A DNA stretch of 64,000 nt. It comes from Massilia timonae CCUG 45783. Its GTDB lineage: Bacteria; Pseudomonadota; Gammaproteobacteria; Burkholderiales; Burkholderiaceae_D. The DNA is taken from positions 736,648 to 800,647 of the forward strand of contig NZ_JH992924.1 of NCBI RefSeq assembly GCF_000315425.1. Direction: 5' to 3'. The notes below the pieces were generated by a model. The model saw only the letters and a list, made by a program, of their open reading frames with translations. It was not told the DNA's origin and did no database searches. A program made the translations under genes and the position numbers. Below are positions 1 through 8,773 of this stretch, piece after piece; position 1 is the first letter of the stretch; the number at the start of each line of letters is the position of its first letter.

Positions 1-1272
1 GAGTGCGGCACGCTGCAGGTGCCGGAAGACCGCGCCAAGCCGGCCGGCCGCAGCATCACGATTCACTTCGCCCGCCTCAAGGCCACCGCGAAACCGCCGG
101 CGTCCGACCCGCTGCTGGTGCTGGCCGGCGGTCCGGGCCAGGCCGCCATGGATTACGGGCCGCTCCTGGCCAGCGCCTTCCGTGAAGCGAGGAAGCGCCG
201 CGACATCCTGCTGGTCGACCAGCGCGGCACCGGCAGGTCAACCCCGCTGCGCTGCCCGATGCCCGAGGAGGCGATCGCGCGAGGCGACACGGCTGCCGTC
301 CAGGCCAGCCTGCGCGCCTGCCTGGCAGGACTCGACGCCGACCCGCGCCACTTCCATACCGAAGCCGCGCTGGCCGATTTCGAGGACTTGCGGCGCGCGC
401 TCGGCTACCGCCAGTTCAGCCTGTGGGGCGGTTCGTACGGCACCCGCACCGCGCTGCTGTATGCGCGGCGCTACCCCGGCAGCGTGCGCGGCATGGTGCT
501 CGATTCGGTGGCGCCGCCCAATGCCCGCATCCTGCTGTCGTCGCGTCACGCCCAGGCTGCGCTCGAGCGCCTGCTGGCCGACTGCGCCGCCGACCAGGGC
601 TGCGCCCGGGCCTTCCCGAACCTGGCGCGCGAGCTCGACGCCGTGCTGGCGCTGCCGGCCCTCGGCCAGCACCAGGCCGAGGCGGTGCCGCAACTGCTGC
701 GCGGCGCCATGTACAGCGCCCAGCATGCCAGCGTGCTGCCGTTCGCCATCCACGCCGCCGCCAATGGCCGGCCGCAGCCGCTGCTCGCCCTGTACGACGC
801 CCTGGCCGGCTGGAGCCTGGAAGGCATGACCTTCGGCCAGACCTTGTCAGTGCTGTGCGCCGAAGAAGCGCCATTCCTCGACGCCGCCGCCATGCGCCGG
901 GACGCCGCCGGCAGCCGCTTCGGCGAAGCCTATGCCAGGGGCTGGCGCGACTGGTGCGCGGTGTGGCCGGCCGCGCGGCCAGATGCCGCACTGACGCGCG
1001 CCGTGGTGTCCGACGTTCCGACCCTGCTGCTGGCGGGCGGCCTCGATCCGGTCACGCCGCCGGAAAATGCCCACCTGGCGGCGCGCACCCTGCGCCACAG
1101 CCGGGTGCTGGTGGCCGCCGGCGCCGGCCATACGTTCAGCGGCGCCGGTTGCGCGCCGCGCCTGATCGCCGCCTTCCTCGAGCACGCCGATCCTGCCGCC
1201 GTGGATGGCGCCTGCCTGGCGGCGATTCGCCGGCCACCATTCGTGCTGGCCGACGGCCAGCCCACCCTGTGA
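1..1272 (+). CDS. alpha/beta hydrolase, TAP-like C-terminus (5' end outside window)
   Basis: The reading frame is already open at base 1, so the true start lies upstream; a GTG at 19 is only an internal codon. The visible part is about 423 residues. An oxyanion-type GGPGQA stretch lies near residue 47. The nucleophile elbow GGSYG has its Ser codon at 430-432, the acidic residue is in GGLDPVTPP (Asp codon 1045-1047) and the His in GAGHTFSG (codon 1129-1131). This order fits the proline-iminopeptidase/tripeptidyl-peptidase-like family with a TAP-like C-terminal domain. The substrate cannot be read; a peptidase or esterase role is inferred. The next gene starts 10 bases after the stop, so it probably heads the ABC-transporter operon. 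Confidence 0.85.
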   Translation, partial: ECGTLQVPEDRAKPAGRSITIHFARLKATAKPPASDPLLVLAGGPGQAAMDYGPLLASAFREARKRRDILLVDQRGTGRSTPLRCPMPEEAIARGDTAAVQASLRACLAGLDADPRHFHTEAALADFEDLRRALGYRQFSLWGGSYGTRTALLYARRYPGSVRGMVLDSVAPPNARILLSSRHAQAALERLLADCAADQGCARAFPNLARELDAVLALPALGQHQAEAVPQLLRGAMYSAQHASVLPFAIHAAANGRPQPLLALYDALAGWSLEGMTFGQTLSVLCAEEAPFLDAAAMRRDAAGSRFGEAYARGWRDWCAVWPAARPDAALTRAVVSDVPTLLLAGGLDPVTPPENAHLAARTLRHSRVLVAAGAGHTFSGAGCAPRLIAAFLEHADPAAVDGACLAAIRRPPFVLADGQPTL

Positions 1273-1282
1273 GGAGCGCGCC

Positions 1283-2017
1283 ATGATCGTCGTGAACCAT
1301 ATCGGCAAGCGTTTCAAGACCTTGCAGGCCCTGGACGAGGTCAGCTTCACGGCCCGCCCCGGCGCCATCACCGCGCTGCTGGGGCCGAATGGCGCCGGCA
1401 AGTCGACCTGCCTGCGCATCCTGTATGGCTTGCTGGCGCCGGACAGCGGCATGGTCGCCATCGACGGCATCGACGTGACGCGCGCGCCGCTCGCCGCGCG
1501 GCGCCGGCTCGGCATCGTCACCGACGAATTCGGGCTCTATGAACGGCTCACGCCGCGCGACCACCTGCGCTACTTCGGCCGCCTGCACGGCATGCGCGGC
1601 GCCATGCTGGAGCGCGCCATCGAGCGCGTCGTCCGGGAGGTGGGGCTGGAGGCCGAGGCCGGGCGCCCGACCAGGGGATTTTCGGCCGGCCAGCGCATCA
1701 AGGTGGCGCTGGCGCGCGCCTTGCTGCATGATCCTGCCGTGCTGGTGCTGGACGAGCCCACGCGCGGCCTGGACGTGATGAGCACGCGCGCCGTGCGCGA
1801 GGCCCTGATGCGGGCGCGCGTGCGTGGCGCGGCGGTGCTGCTGTCGACCCACGTGATGCAGGAGGCGGCCCAGCTGTGCGACCAGGTGGTGGTGCTGGCC
1901 GCGGGCCGGGTGCGCTTCGCGGGGACGACGCCGGCGCTGCTGGCGCAGACCGGCGGGAGCAGCCTGGAACAGGCATTTGTCGACGTGATCGGCAGCGATG
2001 AGGGGATGGCGGCATGA
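1283..2017 (+). CDS. ABC transporter ATP-binding protein, NatA-like
   Basis: A 244-residue ABC ATPase. Walker A GPNGAGKS is at residues 34-41, the signature appears as FSAGQ at 133-137 (a degenerate LSGGQ), Walker B LVLDEPT at 154-160 and the H-loop in LSTH. ATG 1283 follows a GAGGAG ribosome site by a few bases; an in-frame upstream extension to 1205 has no such site and overlaps the hydrolase. The downstream permease starts inside its stop codon (ATGA), so both subunits are translationally coupled. The closest family is the NatA group of Na+ or drug exporters; the exported substrate is unknown. Confidence 0.9.
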   Translation: MIVVNHIGKRFKTLQALDEVSFTARPGAITALLGPNGAGKSTCLRILYGLLAPDSGMVAIDGIDVTRAPLAARRRLGIVTDEFGLYERLTPRDHLRYFGRLHGMRGAMLERAIERVVREVGLEAEAGRPTRGFSAGQRIKVALARALLHDPAVLVLDEPTRGLDVMSTRAVREALMRARVRGAAVLLSTHVMQEAAQLCDQVVVLAAGRVRFAGTTPALLAQTGGSSLEQAFVDVIGSDEGMAA

Positions 2018-3192
2018 GACGTGAAAAATTCGTGGAGAACCTGTGGATCGTGGTCTCGAAAGAAGTGATGGACGCCGTGCGCGACCGCCGCTCGATGGTG
2101 GCCGGCCTGCTGTTCGCGCTGCTCGGTCCTTTCGTGCTGGCGGGCGTGCTCAAGGCGCTGATCGCGTCCGAGCTTGACGCCGGCACGCGGCTGCTGCACC
2201 TGGTCGGCGCGGCGCATGCGCCGGGGCTCGTGCGGCACCTGGAGGCCGCGGGCGTCACGCTGCGCGCAAGCGCCGGGAAGCCGCAGGGCCTGCTGGCGGC
2301 TTCGCCCGGCGCGGTGGTGCTCGAAGTGCCGGCGCAGGCGCCGCGCGAACTGGCGCAGGGGCGCGCGGCCACGCTGGCCCTGTGGGCCGACATGTCCGAC
2401 GACGACGCCAGGCGCCAGGCCCAGCGCGTGCAGGCGCTGGTGGCCGGCTATGGCGCGCAGCTGTCCGGCCAGCGCCTGCTGGGCGCCGGCGTGGCGCCCG
2501 GCCATGCCAATGCCTTGCACCTGCAGCTGCGCGACATGGGCGGCCAGGGCGGTCGGGCGGCGCTGGTGCTGGGCGTATTGCCGCTGTTCTGGCTGCTCGG
2601 CCTGGTCGTCGGCGGCTCGCACGTGGCGTTGGACGCCACCGGCGGCGAGCGTGAGCGGCGCTCCCTCGAGGCTTTGCTGGCGCAGCCGGTGGCGCCCGGC
2701 ACGCTCTTCATCGGCAAATGGCTGACCGCCTCGCTGTTCGGCTACGCCAGCTGCGCCGCCGCGCTGCTGCTGTCGGCGCAGGCGCTCGCACGCCTGCCGC
2801 TGCACGAACTGGGCATCGCCTTCGCGCCCGACGCGGCGATGCTCGTGCAGATGCTGATCATCCTGCTGCCGCTGGCGCTGCTGGTGGGCGCCCTGCAATG
2901 CGTGGTGGCGCTGCATGCCCGCACCCACAAGGAAGGGCAGATCTATCTCAACCTGCTGCAACTGGCGCCGATGCTGCTGATGATGGAGAAGCTCGGCCCC
3001 ACGTCGCCGTCCGCCGCCCACCTGCTGCCGATGTTCAGCCAGCACGCCCAACTGAGCGCGCTGCTCTCCGGCCAGGCCGTGGCGCCACAGCTGCTGGCCC
3101 TGTCGGCCGCCGGCTGCCTGGGCGGCGCCGCGCTGCTGATCGCCTTCGGCAGCCGGCGCCTGGGCAGCGAGCGTTTCGTGTTCGGGCTGTGA
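2014..3192 (+). CDS. ABC transporter permease, NatB/ABC-2 type
   Basis: A 392-residue membrane protein. A cytoplasmic start is followed by a first hydrophobic helix around residues 28-48, then a long extracytoplasmic region (about 50-180), then a cluster of hydrophobic helices to the C-terminus. This topology is that of NatB/ABC-2 exporters. A GGERERRSLEALLAQPV stretch resembles the conserved cytoplasmic ERE(R/K)..TLE.LL segment of this family. It overlaps the ATPase gene by 4 bases and its stop overlaps the sigma factor start. It presumably forms the exporter with the preceding ATPase. Confidence 0.87.
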   Translation: MRREKFVENLWIVVSKEVMDAVRDRRSMVAGLLFALLGPFVLAGVLKALIASELDAGTRLLHLVGAAHAPGLVRHLEAAGVTLRASAGKPQGLLAASPGAVVLEVPAQAPRELAQGRAATLALWADMSDDDARRQAQRVQALVAGYGAQLSGQRLLGAGVAPGHANALHLQLRDMGGQGGRAALVLGVLPLFWLLGLVVGGSHVALDATGGERERRSLEALLAQPVAPGTLFIGKWLTASLFGYASCAAALLLSAQALARLPLHELGIAFAPDAAMLVQMLIILLPLALLVGALQCVVALHARTHKEGQIYLNLLQLAPMLLMMEKLGPTSPSAAHLLPMFSQHAQLSALLSGQAVAPQLLALSAAGCLGGAALLIAFGSRRLGSERFVFGL

Positions 3193-3692
3193 TGGCGCCA
3201 GGCGACAGGACGCAGTTCGACAGCGTGATGGCCGAGCACGGCGGCATGCTGGTGCGCTTCGCCGCCAGCTTCGAGCGCAACCGCCATGCGCGCGAAGACC
3301 TGGTGCAGGACATCATGCTCGCCGTGTGGCAGGCCTTGCCGGCCTTTCGCGGAGAATCCAGTCTCAAGACCTATGTGATCGGCGTGGCGCACCGGCGCTG
3401 CGCCAGCCACGTGATGCGCGCGGTGGCGCAGCCGCAGCACGAGGAACTCGATGAGGAATGGGCCGACGAACAACCGGGGCCGGAAACCCTGGCGCGCCTG
3501 AACCAGCAGCAGCAACGCCTGCTGGCGGCATTGCGCCAGCTGCCGGTCGGGCAACGCCAGCTGGTGCTGCTGGCGCTGGAGGGAATGCGCTATGAAGAGA
3601 TCGCGCAGCTGCTCGGCATCTCGGTCAATAACGTCGGCGTGCGGCTCAATCGCGCCAAGGCTGCGCTCAAGGAAAGGCTGGAGGAACGATGA
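3192..3692 (+). CDS. ECF-type RNA polymerase sigma factor
   Basis: A 166-residue sigma-70 family protein. Region 2 (roughly residues 10-75) includes REDLVQDIMLAVWQALPAF and the promoter-melting segment. Region 4 (about 105-160) ends in a helix-turn-helix, YEEIAQLLGISVNNVGVRLNRAK. The start ATG (3192-3194) shares its first base with the TGA of the permease (TGATG), so it is coupled to the transporter. The gene after it overlaps by 4 bases. The grouping suggests that the sigma factor controls, or is sensed through, the exporter operon; this is an inference. Confidence 0.9.
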   Translation: MAPGDRTQFDSVMAEHGGMLVRFAASFERNRHAREDLVQDIMLAVWQALPAFRGESSLKTYVIGVAHRRCASHVMRAVAQPQHEELDEEWADEQPGPETLARLNQQQQRLLAALRQLPVGQRQLVLLALEGMRYEEIAQLLGISVNNVGVRLNRAKAALKERLEER

Positions 3693-4282
3693 ACGATGCG
3701 GATGAATGGGCGAGGTTGCAGGATGCCTGGGGCGCGGATGCGCCGGCTGCTCCACCGATGCCGGACGTGACGGCGATGATCGCGCGCGCGCGCCGCGAGC
3801 GTCGTTTGATCATGTGGACGATCGTGGGCGAGTGGGCTCTTGCGGCGGTGGCTGCCGGCATGCTGGTCGCCCGCTGGCCCCTGCCGGCTACCGAGGGCAT
3901 CCTGTTGCTGTGGACGCTGTTCTATGTGCTGGTGATGTGCGTCGTCATGGTCAGCTATACCTGGACCCGCCTCCAGGCCTTGCAGGAGCCAAGCGGCGCC
4001 AGCCTGCGCGACTGGCTGGATCTGCGGCGCCGCCGCGCGCTGCTCGGGTTGCGGCTGGCGAGACTGACGCGCTGGACCACCATCGCCCTGCTGCCGGCGC
4101 CGGTGGTCTCCCTGATCACGGCGCGCGACGCCTGGAATGCGGCCTGGTCTTCGGTGGCGGTGACCCTGGTGCTGGCCGGCGGCTGGATCTGGGCGCGCCG
4201 CAAGACGCGCCGGATGACGGCCGAAATCGCCGACGTCGACGCGCTGGCGCGCGAATGGCTGGACGAGCCGCCTACAATATGA
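3689..4282 (+). CDS. small membrane protein after ECF sigma, possible anti-sigma factor
   Basis: A 197-residue protein with an N-terminal cytoplasmic segment of about 45 residues (WARLQDAWG near the start) and four hydrophobic helices, at about 50-68, 72-92, 125-145 and 150-170. It overlaps the sigma gene by ATGA. Membrane proteins in this position are commonly anti-sigma factors, but no zinc-binding HxxxCxxC motif or other family signature is present, so the role rests on position only. It converges with the TPM-domain gene; the two 3' ends overlap by 11 bases. Confidence 0.75.
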   Translation: MNDADEWARLQDAWGADAPAAPPMPDVTAMIARARRERRLIMWTIVGEWALAAVAAGMLVARWPLPATEGILLLWTLFYVLVMCVVMVSYTWTRLQALQEPSGASLRDWLDLRRRRALLGLRLARLTRWTTIALLPAPVVSLITARDAWNAAWSSVAVTLVLAGGWIWARRKTRRMTAEIADVDALAREWLDEPPTI

Positions 4283-4784
4283 CCGGCCGGTCCGGCAGCT
4301 CGTTCGGCCGCTCGCCGCTGGCCGGGAAGTGCTGGCGCAGCAGCGCGTTGACCTGGTTGACCGCGGCCAGGGTCGCTTCATGGAAGCTGCCCTGCCTGAA
4401 ACCCTCGGTCATGGTGCGGCACACGGCCTGCCAGGTGGCGGCGTCGATCTTGCGGTCGATGCCGCGGTCGGCCACGATGTCGATCTTGTGCTCGGCCAGG
4501 TTCACGTAGATCAGCACGCCGCAATTGTCTTCGGTGTCCCACACGCCATAGTCGGCGAACAGGGCGATCGCGCGCTGGCGGTTGGTGACGCCTTCCCAGG
4601 CCGCCTCGAACGGCAGCGATTTTTCGACGATCAGGCGCACCTCGCCGCGGTGGGTGCGTTCGCCCTGGTCGATCGCCTCGGCGATCGCGTCCAGGGTCGC
4701 GTCGGGGAAAGCCTGTTTCGCCTCGCTGGCGCTGCTCTTCCAGTGGCGCCAGGCGCGGCGCATCTTGTGTGTCATCGATCCCAT
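4272..4784 (-). CDS. TPM-domain protein (YgcG/DUF477 family), cytosolic form
   Basis: A 170-residue protein with the TPM fold: AFPDATLDAIAEAIDQGE at the start, then CGVLIYVNLAEHKIDIVADRGID and a C-terminal helix. It has no signal peptide or membrane helix. The start ATG at 4784-4782 overlaps the TAA of the preceding larger TPM gene (TAATG), which argues for translational coupling; ATG 4775 is an alternative. It is the last gene of a lemA-TPM-TPM operon. In this family the two TPM proteins and LemA occur together; their molecular role is poorly defined. Confidence 0.85.
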   Translation of the reverse strand: MGSMTHKMRRAWRHWKSSASEAKQAFPDATLDAIAEAIDQGERTHRGEVRLIVEKSLPFEAAWEGVTNRQRAIALFADYGVWDTEDNCGVLIYVNLAEHKIDIVADRGIDRKIDAATWQAVCRTMTEGFRQGSFHEATLAAVNQVNALLRQHFPASGERPNELPDRPVIL

Positions 4785-5611
4785 TACCAGTCTCCCGAGG
4801 CGCCGCCGCCGTCGAAGCTGCCGCCGCCGCCCGAAAATCCGCCGCCGCCGAAGCCACCGCCGCCGCCGCCGAAGCCGCCGCCGCCACCGCGGCTCATATT
4901 GCCGATGATGTTGCCGAGGACGAAGCCGGTGGTGGCGCTGCCCCAGTGCGACTGGCCGCGGCGGGTGGCGATGGTGCGGCCGCGGCGCGGCCGGAACACC
5001 GAGCGCAGCATGGAGGCGCCGATGATGATCAGGAAGATCGCCCACAAGGGGAAACCGCCGTCGCCCGCCGCCTGGCGCTGCGGTTGCTGCGGCGGTGGGG
5101 CGGGGAAGGCTTCCTGGTTAAGCAGGGTGGCGATGGCGCCGACGCCGGCGACCAGCCCCTCGTAATAGTGTTGTTGCCGGAAGTGTGGCGCGATCACGTC
5201 CTGCAGGATGCGCTTGGATTGGGCGTCGGTCAGCACGCCCTGCACGCCGCGCCCGGCCTCGATGCGCAGGCGCCGCAGCGCCGATGGATTATCGCGCGCC
5301 ACCAGCAGCAGCACGCCGTCGTCGACGCCCTTGCGGCCCAGCTTCCAGGCGTCGGTGACGCGGATGCTGTACTGCTCGATCGCCTCGGGCTCGGTCGACT
5401 TCACCAGCAGCACGGCGATCTGGCTGCCGGTCTTGGCTTCGTAGTCGGCCAGCACCGCTTCCAGGCGCTGGCGCTGGGCGGCGTCGAGCATGCCGGCCTG
5501 GTCGGTGACGCGCGTGGTCAGCGTCGGCACCGGCTGCAGCTGCGCGAAGGCCGGCGCGGTGGCAACCAGCGCGAGCAGCAGGATGCAGAAGAATCGTGAG
5601 AGCGCAGCCAT
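4784..5611 (-). CDS. TPM-domain protein with signal peptide and glycine-rich tail
   Basis: A 275-residue protein. Residues 1-23 form a Sec signal peptide (cleavage after AFA is likely). The TPM domain covers about residues 30-165, including VLLLVARDNPSALRRLRIEAG. A transmembrane helix follows at about 192-210, and the last 45 residues are almost only Gly, Phe and Ser (GGGGFGGGG runs). This YgcG-type layout is typical of the larger partner of LemA. It lies 6 bases downstream of lemA and overlaps the second TPM gene. Confidence 0.9.
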   Translation of the reverse strand: MAALSRFFCILLLALVATAPAFAQLQPVPTLTTRVTDQAGMLDAAQRQRLEAVLADYEAKTGSQIAVLLVKSTEPEAIEQYSIRVTDAWKLGRKGVDDGVLLLVARDNPSALRRLRIEAGRGVQGVLTDAQSKRILQDVIAPHFRQQHYYEGLVAGVGAIATLLNQEAFPAPPPQQPQRQAAGDGGFPLWAIFLIIIGASMLRSVFRPRRGRTIATRRGQSHWGSATTGFVLGNIIGNMSRGGGGGFGGGGGGFGGGGFSGGGGSFDGGGASGDW

Positions 5612-5617
5612 CCGCGC

Positions 5618-6229
5618 TTACTTGCCGAAGTCGACCGTCGGCGCGGTCGAAATCGCCTTCTCGTTCTCGACGGTGAACGACGGTTTGGTGTCATAGCCGA
5701 ACACCATCGCCGTCAAGTTCTTGGGGAACTGACGCACGGTCACGTTGTAATCCTGGACCGAGGCGATATAGCGCTGGCGCGCCACCGTGATGCGGTTTTC
5801 GGTGCCTTCCAGTTGCGACTGCAGGTCGCGGAAGCTCGTGTCGGCCTTCAGGTCGGGGTATTTTTCCGAGACCATCATCAGGCGCGACAGCGCGCCCGAC
5901 AGCTCGCCCTGCACCTGCTGGAACTTCTGGAAGGCTTCCGGGTTGTTCAGCACCTCGGGCGTGATCTGGAAGCTGGTGGCCTGGGCGCGGGCGCGGGTCA
6001 CCGCTTCGAGCGTGGCGCTTTCATGCGAGGCGTAGCCCTTGACGGTGTTGACCAGGTTCGGGATCAGGTCGGCGCGGCGCTGGTACTGGTTCACCACTTC
6101 GCTCCATGCCGCCTTGGTGGCCTCGTCCTTGGTCTGGAACTCGTTGTAGCCGCAGCCGGACAGCAGGGCGCCGGCCAGGACGGCGCCGCCGAGGAGACGG
6201 GTCCAACGGAAGAAGAAGGAATGGGTCAT
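5618..6229 (-). CDS. lemA: LemA family lipoprotein
   Basis: A 203-residue protein. Residues 1-28 contain a positively charged start, a hydrophobic core and a lipobox LLSGC, so it should be a lipoprotein rather than a bitopic protein. The LemA core follows, with the family segment RRADLIPNLVNTVKGYASHE and long helices ending in FGYDTKPSF. ATG 6229 was chosen over an in-frame codon 36 bases upstream because it sits right before the signal sequence. It is the first gene of the lemA-TPM-TPM operon. Confidence 0.92.
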   Translation of the reverse strand: MTHSFFFRWTRLLGGAVLAGALLSGCGYNEFQTKDEATKAAWSEVVNQYQRRADLIPNLVNTVKGYASHESATLEAVTRARAQATSFQITPEVLNNPEAFQKFQQVQGELSGALSRLMMVSEKYPDLKADTSFRDLQSQLEGTENRITVARQRYIASVQDYNVTVRQFPKNLTAMVFGYDTKPSFTVENEKAISTAPTVDFGK

Positions 6230-6378
6230 GATGTTGTTCGTGTGGTCAAGTTGTCGAATGATCAAAATATACCTGAAATAGCCACGGTTTGGCGTCCGGG
6301 CGGGCGCCGATTAGCGGCGATGGACCGCCGGCGGGTACAATAATGGGTTTGCATTTACAAAGATACAAGGGGCTAGAG

Positions 6379-7203
6379 GTGAATTTCATCAACAAACTTT
6401 CCGCCGCATGGGCCCGCAACGATTCGCTGCTGTGCGTCGGCCTCGACCCGGACCTGGCGCGCCTGCCTGCCCACTTGCAGGGCCAGCCGGACGCCATCGT
6501 CCAGTTCTGCAAGGCCATCATCGACGCGACCGCCGACCTGGCCTGCGCCTTCAAGCCGCAGATCGCCTATTTCGCCGCCCTCGGCGCCGAAGACCAGCTG
6601 GAACAAATCTGCGCCTACCTGCGCGCCACCTACCCGCACATCCCGCTGGTGCTGGACGCCAAGCGCGGCGACATCGGCGCCACCGCCCACCAGTACGCGC
6701 GCGAAGCGTTCGAGCGCTATGGCGCCGACGCGGTGACGGTCAGCCCCTACATGGGCTTCGACTCGGTCGAGCCCTATATGGAATGGCCGGACCGCGGCGT
6801 GATCGTGCTGTGCCGCACCTCGAACGCGGGCGGCTCCGACCTGCAGTTCCTGGACGTGGCGGGGCGTCCGTTGTACCAGCACGTGGCCCAGCTGGTCGCC
6901 GACAAATGGAACCGCAACGGCCAGTGCGCGCTGGTGGTGGGCGCGACCTTCCCGGACGAGATCGCGCAGGTGCGCAAGCTGGTGGGCGACATGCCGCTCT
7001 TGATCCCGGGCGTGGGCGCCCAGGGCGGCGACGTCGAGGCGACTGTCAAGGCCGGCCGCACGGCGGCGGGCGCGGGCATGATGATCAATTCGTCGCGCGC
7101 GATCCTGTATGCGACGCCGCAGGAGGGCGAGGATTTCGCCCAAGCGGCGCGGCGCGTGGCGCGCGAGACGCGCGATGCGATCAACGCATATCGCCACGCT
7201 TGA
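6379..7203 (+). CDS. pyrF: orotidine 5'-phosphate decarboxylase (type 2)
   Basis: A 274-residue enzyme that decarboxylates OMP to UMP in pyrimidine synthesis. LLCVGLDPD near residue 20 is the first substrate Asp motif, and LDAKRGDIGATAHQYA holds the catalytic Lys-Asp pair. The length of about 270 residues is that of the larger type-2 pyrF branch. The GTG start at 6379 is preceded by AAGGGG at 6367-6372; an upstream in-frame ATG (6343) would add 12 residues and has no ribosome site. A TACAAT -10-like box at 6337-6342 lies upstream. Confidence 0.93.
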   Translation: MNFINKLSAAWARNDSLLCVGLDPDLARLPAHLQGQPDAIVQFCKAIIDATADLACAFKPQIAYFAALGAEDQLEQICAYLRATYPHIPLVLDAKRGDIGATAHQYAREAFERYGADAVTVSPYMGFDSVEPYMEWPDRGVIVLCRTSNAGGSDLQFLDVAGRPLYQHVAQLVADKWNRNGQCALVVGATFPDEIAQVRKLVGDMPLLIPGVGAQGGDVEATVKAGRTAAGAGMMINSSRAILYATPQEGEDFAQAARRVARETRDAINAYRHA

Positions 7204-7207
7204 TCCC

Positions 7208-7238
7208 GGGTCGTGGACGCCTCCGCCGTCCACGACAC
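7208..7238. terminator. hairpin between pyrF and sbcB, likely bidirectional terminator
   Basis: GTCGTGGACG at 7210-7219 and CGTCCACGAC at 7227-7236 form a perfect 10-bp stem with a 7-base loop, between two convergent stop codons. It has no strong U-run on either strand, so termination is inferred from position and symmetry. Confidence 0.6.
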
Positions 7239-7240
7239 GT

Positions 7241-8686
7241 TCAATATCGGTCGGGAGCGATCGACTCGGCGTAATCGTACAAGGCGCCGAGGATTTCCTC
7301 CGCGCGCTCGTCCGCCGTCTCCGACAAGGCATCGATCTCGGTAAACAGCTGGTCCACCGTACGCGCCCCATGCGCACCCTCGAACAGCCGCGCCGCCCGG
7401 TGCGCTTCCCACAGCTGCATCTCGTCTTCCGAAAGCGTGTGCGGGAAGTTGCGCGCGCGGTAGCGGAACAATAGTTCGTTGAGGCGCTCGTCCTCGAAGC
7501 TGACGCGCCGCGCCAGCGCCTCGGGCTTCTGCATGCGCAGGGACTCGAGCTGGCGGCGGTCGTCGCGGCTGACGAAGCCGCCGTACAGGTCTTCGTCGAC
7601 GTCCACCGTCTCGCCCGCGCCGGGCTTGGCCAGCACCTGGGCCCAGATCGCCCGCATGTCCGGCCCGCCGGCCGCCAGCGCGGCGTGCGCGCGACCGCGC
7701 TCCAGGTCGATGTCCCAGCGCGTGGCCAGGTCGGCCCGCAGGGTCTTGAGGTTCCCGACCAGCATCGGCGATTTATTCAGGTGCACGCTCTTGATCGGCA
7801 GCCGGGTCACGCCTTCGGGCAAGTCGCCGGCGCGCGTAAACATGCGGGTGCGGATGGTGTCGGCGTCGAGCGCGAACAGTTCGGACGGGTCGTGGCGGCA
7901 ATCCCAGACCAGCACCTCGTTCTTGTTGGTCGGATGCTGGGCCAGCGGATAGACCAGGCCCAGGCAGCCGTATTCGACCGGGAACATGCCGGACACGTGC
8001 AGGAAAGGCTGGCGCTGGCCCGGATCGAGGTGCAGGCCGATCTCGGTCGCGACCCGGTCCTTGCGGCGCAGCTCGAGGCAGAAGTCGAACAGGCGCGGTT
8101 GCCTGTCGCGGATCAGGCGCGCCAGCGCGATGGTGGCGCGCACGTCGGACAGCGCATCGTGCGCCGCCTCGTGGGCCAGCCCGTTGGCGGCGCTCAGGTG
8201 TTCCAGCTTGAAGCTCGGCTTGCCGTCTTCGCGGGTCGGCCATTCGATGCCTTCCGGGCGCAGCGCGTACACCATGCGCACCACGTCGAGCAGGTCCCAG
8301 CGGCCGCAGTTGTGCTGCCACTCGCGCGCATACGGATCGATCAGGTTGCGCCAGAACAGGAAGCGGGTGACCTCGTCGTCGAAGCGGATCGTGTTGTAGC
8401 CGACGCCGATCGTGCCCGGCTCGCTGAAGGCGGCTTCGATGCGGCGCGCGAATTCGTGTTCGGGCACGCCGCGTTCGAGGCAGTGCTGCGGGGTGATGCC
8501 GGTGATCAGGCAGGATTGCGGGTCGGGCAGGAAGTCGTTGGCCGGCTGGCAGTACAGCATGACCGGCTCGCCGATCTCGTTGAGGTCGGCGTCGGTGCGG
8601 ATCGCGGCGAACTGGGCCGGGCGGTCGCGGCGCGGCACTGCGCCGAAGGTTTCATAGTCGTGCCAGAGGAAGGTATGCGTGCTCAT
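7241..8686 (-). CDS. sbcB: exodeoxyribonuclease I
   Basis: A 481-residue protein, close to the 475 residues of E. coli SbcB. It degrades single-stranded DNA 3'-5' and acts in recombination and mismatch repair. The DEDDh motifs are visible: FLWHDYETFG at the N-terminus, GYNTIRFDDEV, and EAAHDALSDVRATIALARLI. The C-terminal part has the ExoI SH3-like/helical extension with FPHTLSEDEMQLWEAHR. ATG 8686 was preferred to a codon 81 bases upstream because the family starts right before the first motif. Confidence 0.93.
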   Translation of the reverse strand: MSTHTFLWHDYETFGAVPRRDRPAQFAAIRTDADLNEIGEPVMLYCQPANDFLPDPQSCLITGITPQHCLERGVPEHEFARRIEAAFSEPGTIGVGYNTIRFDDEVTRFLFWRNLIDPYAREWQHNCGRWDLLDVVRMVYALRPEGIEWPTREDGKPSFKLEHLSAANGLAHEAAHDALSDVRATIALARLIRDRQPRLFDFCLELRRKDRVATEIGLHLDPGQRQPFLHVSGMFPVEYGCLGLVYPLAQHPTNKNEVLVWDCRHDPSELFALDADTIRTRMFTRAGDLPEGVTRLPIKSVHLNKSPMLVGNLKTLRADLATRWDIDLERGRAHAALAAGGPDMRAIWAQVLAKPGAGETVDVDEDLYGGFVSRDDRRQLESLRMQKPEALARRVSFEDERLNELLFRYRARNFPHTLSEDEMQLWEAHRAARLFEGAHGARTVDQLFTEIDALSETADERAEEILGALYDYAESIAPDRY

Positions 8687-8773
8687 GTGTTGTTGTTGTG
8701 TGTGCTGCTTCACAGCGTCAACCAGCATGGTGGCACATCCGCGCCGATCAGTCACGGCCGGCGGCAAGCGACC

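Noticed and set aside
19..21. GTG at 19 as start of the first hydrolase
   Set aside because: The frame is open from base 1 and the family sequence (CGTLQVPED) already begins before it, so the gene is truncated by the window edge.
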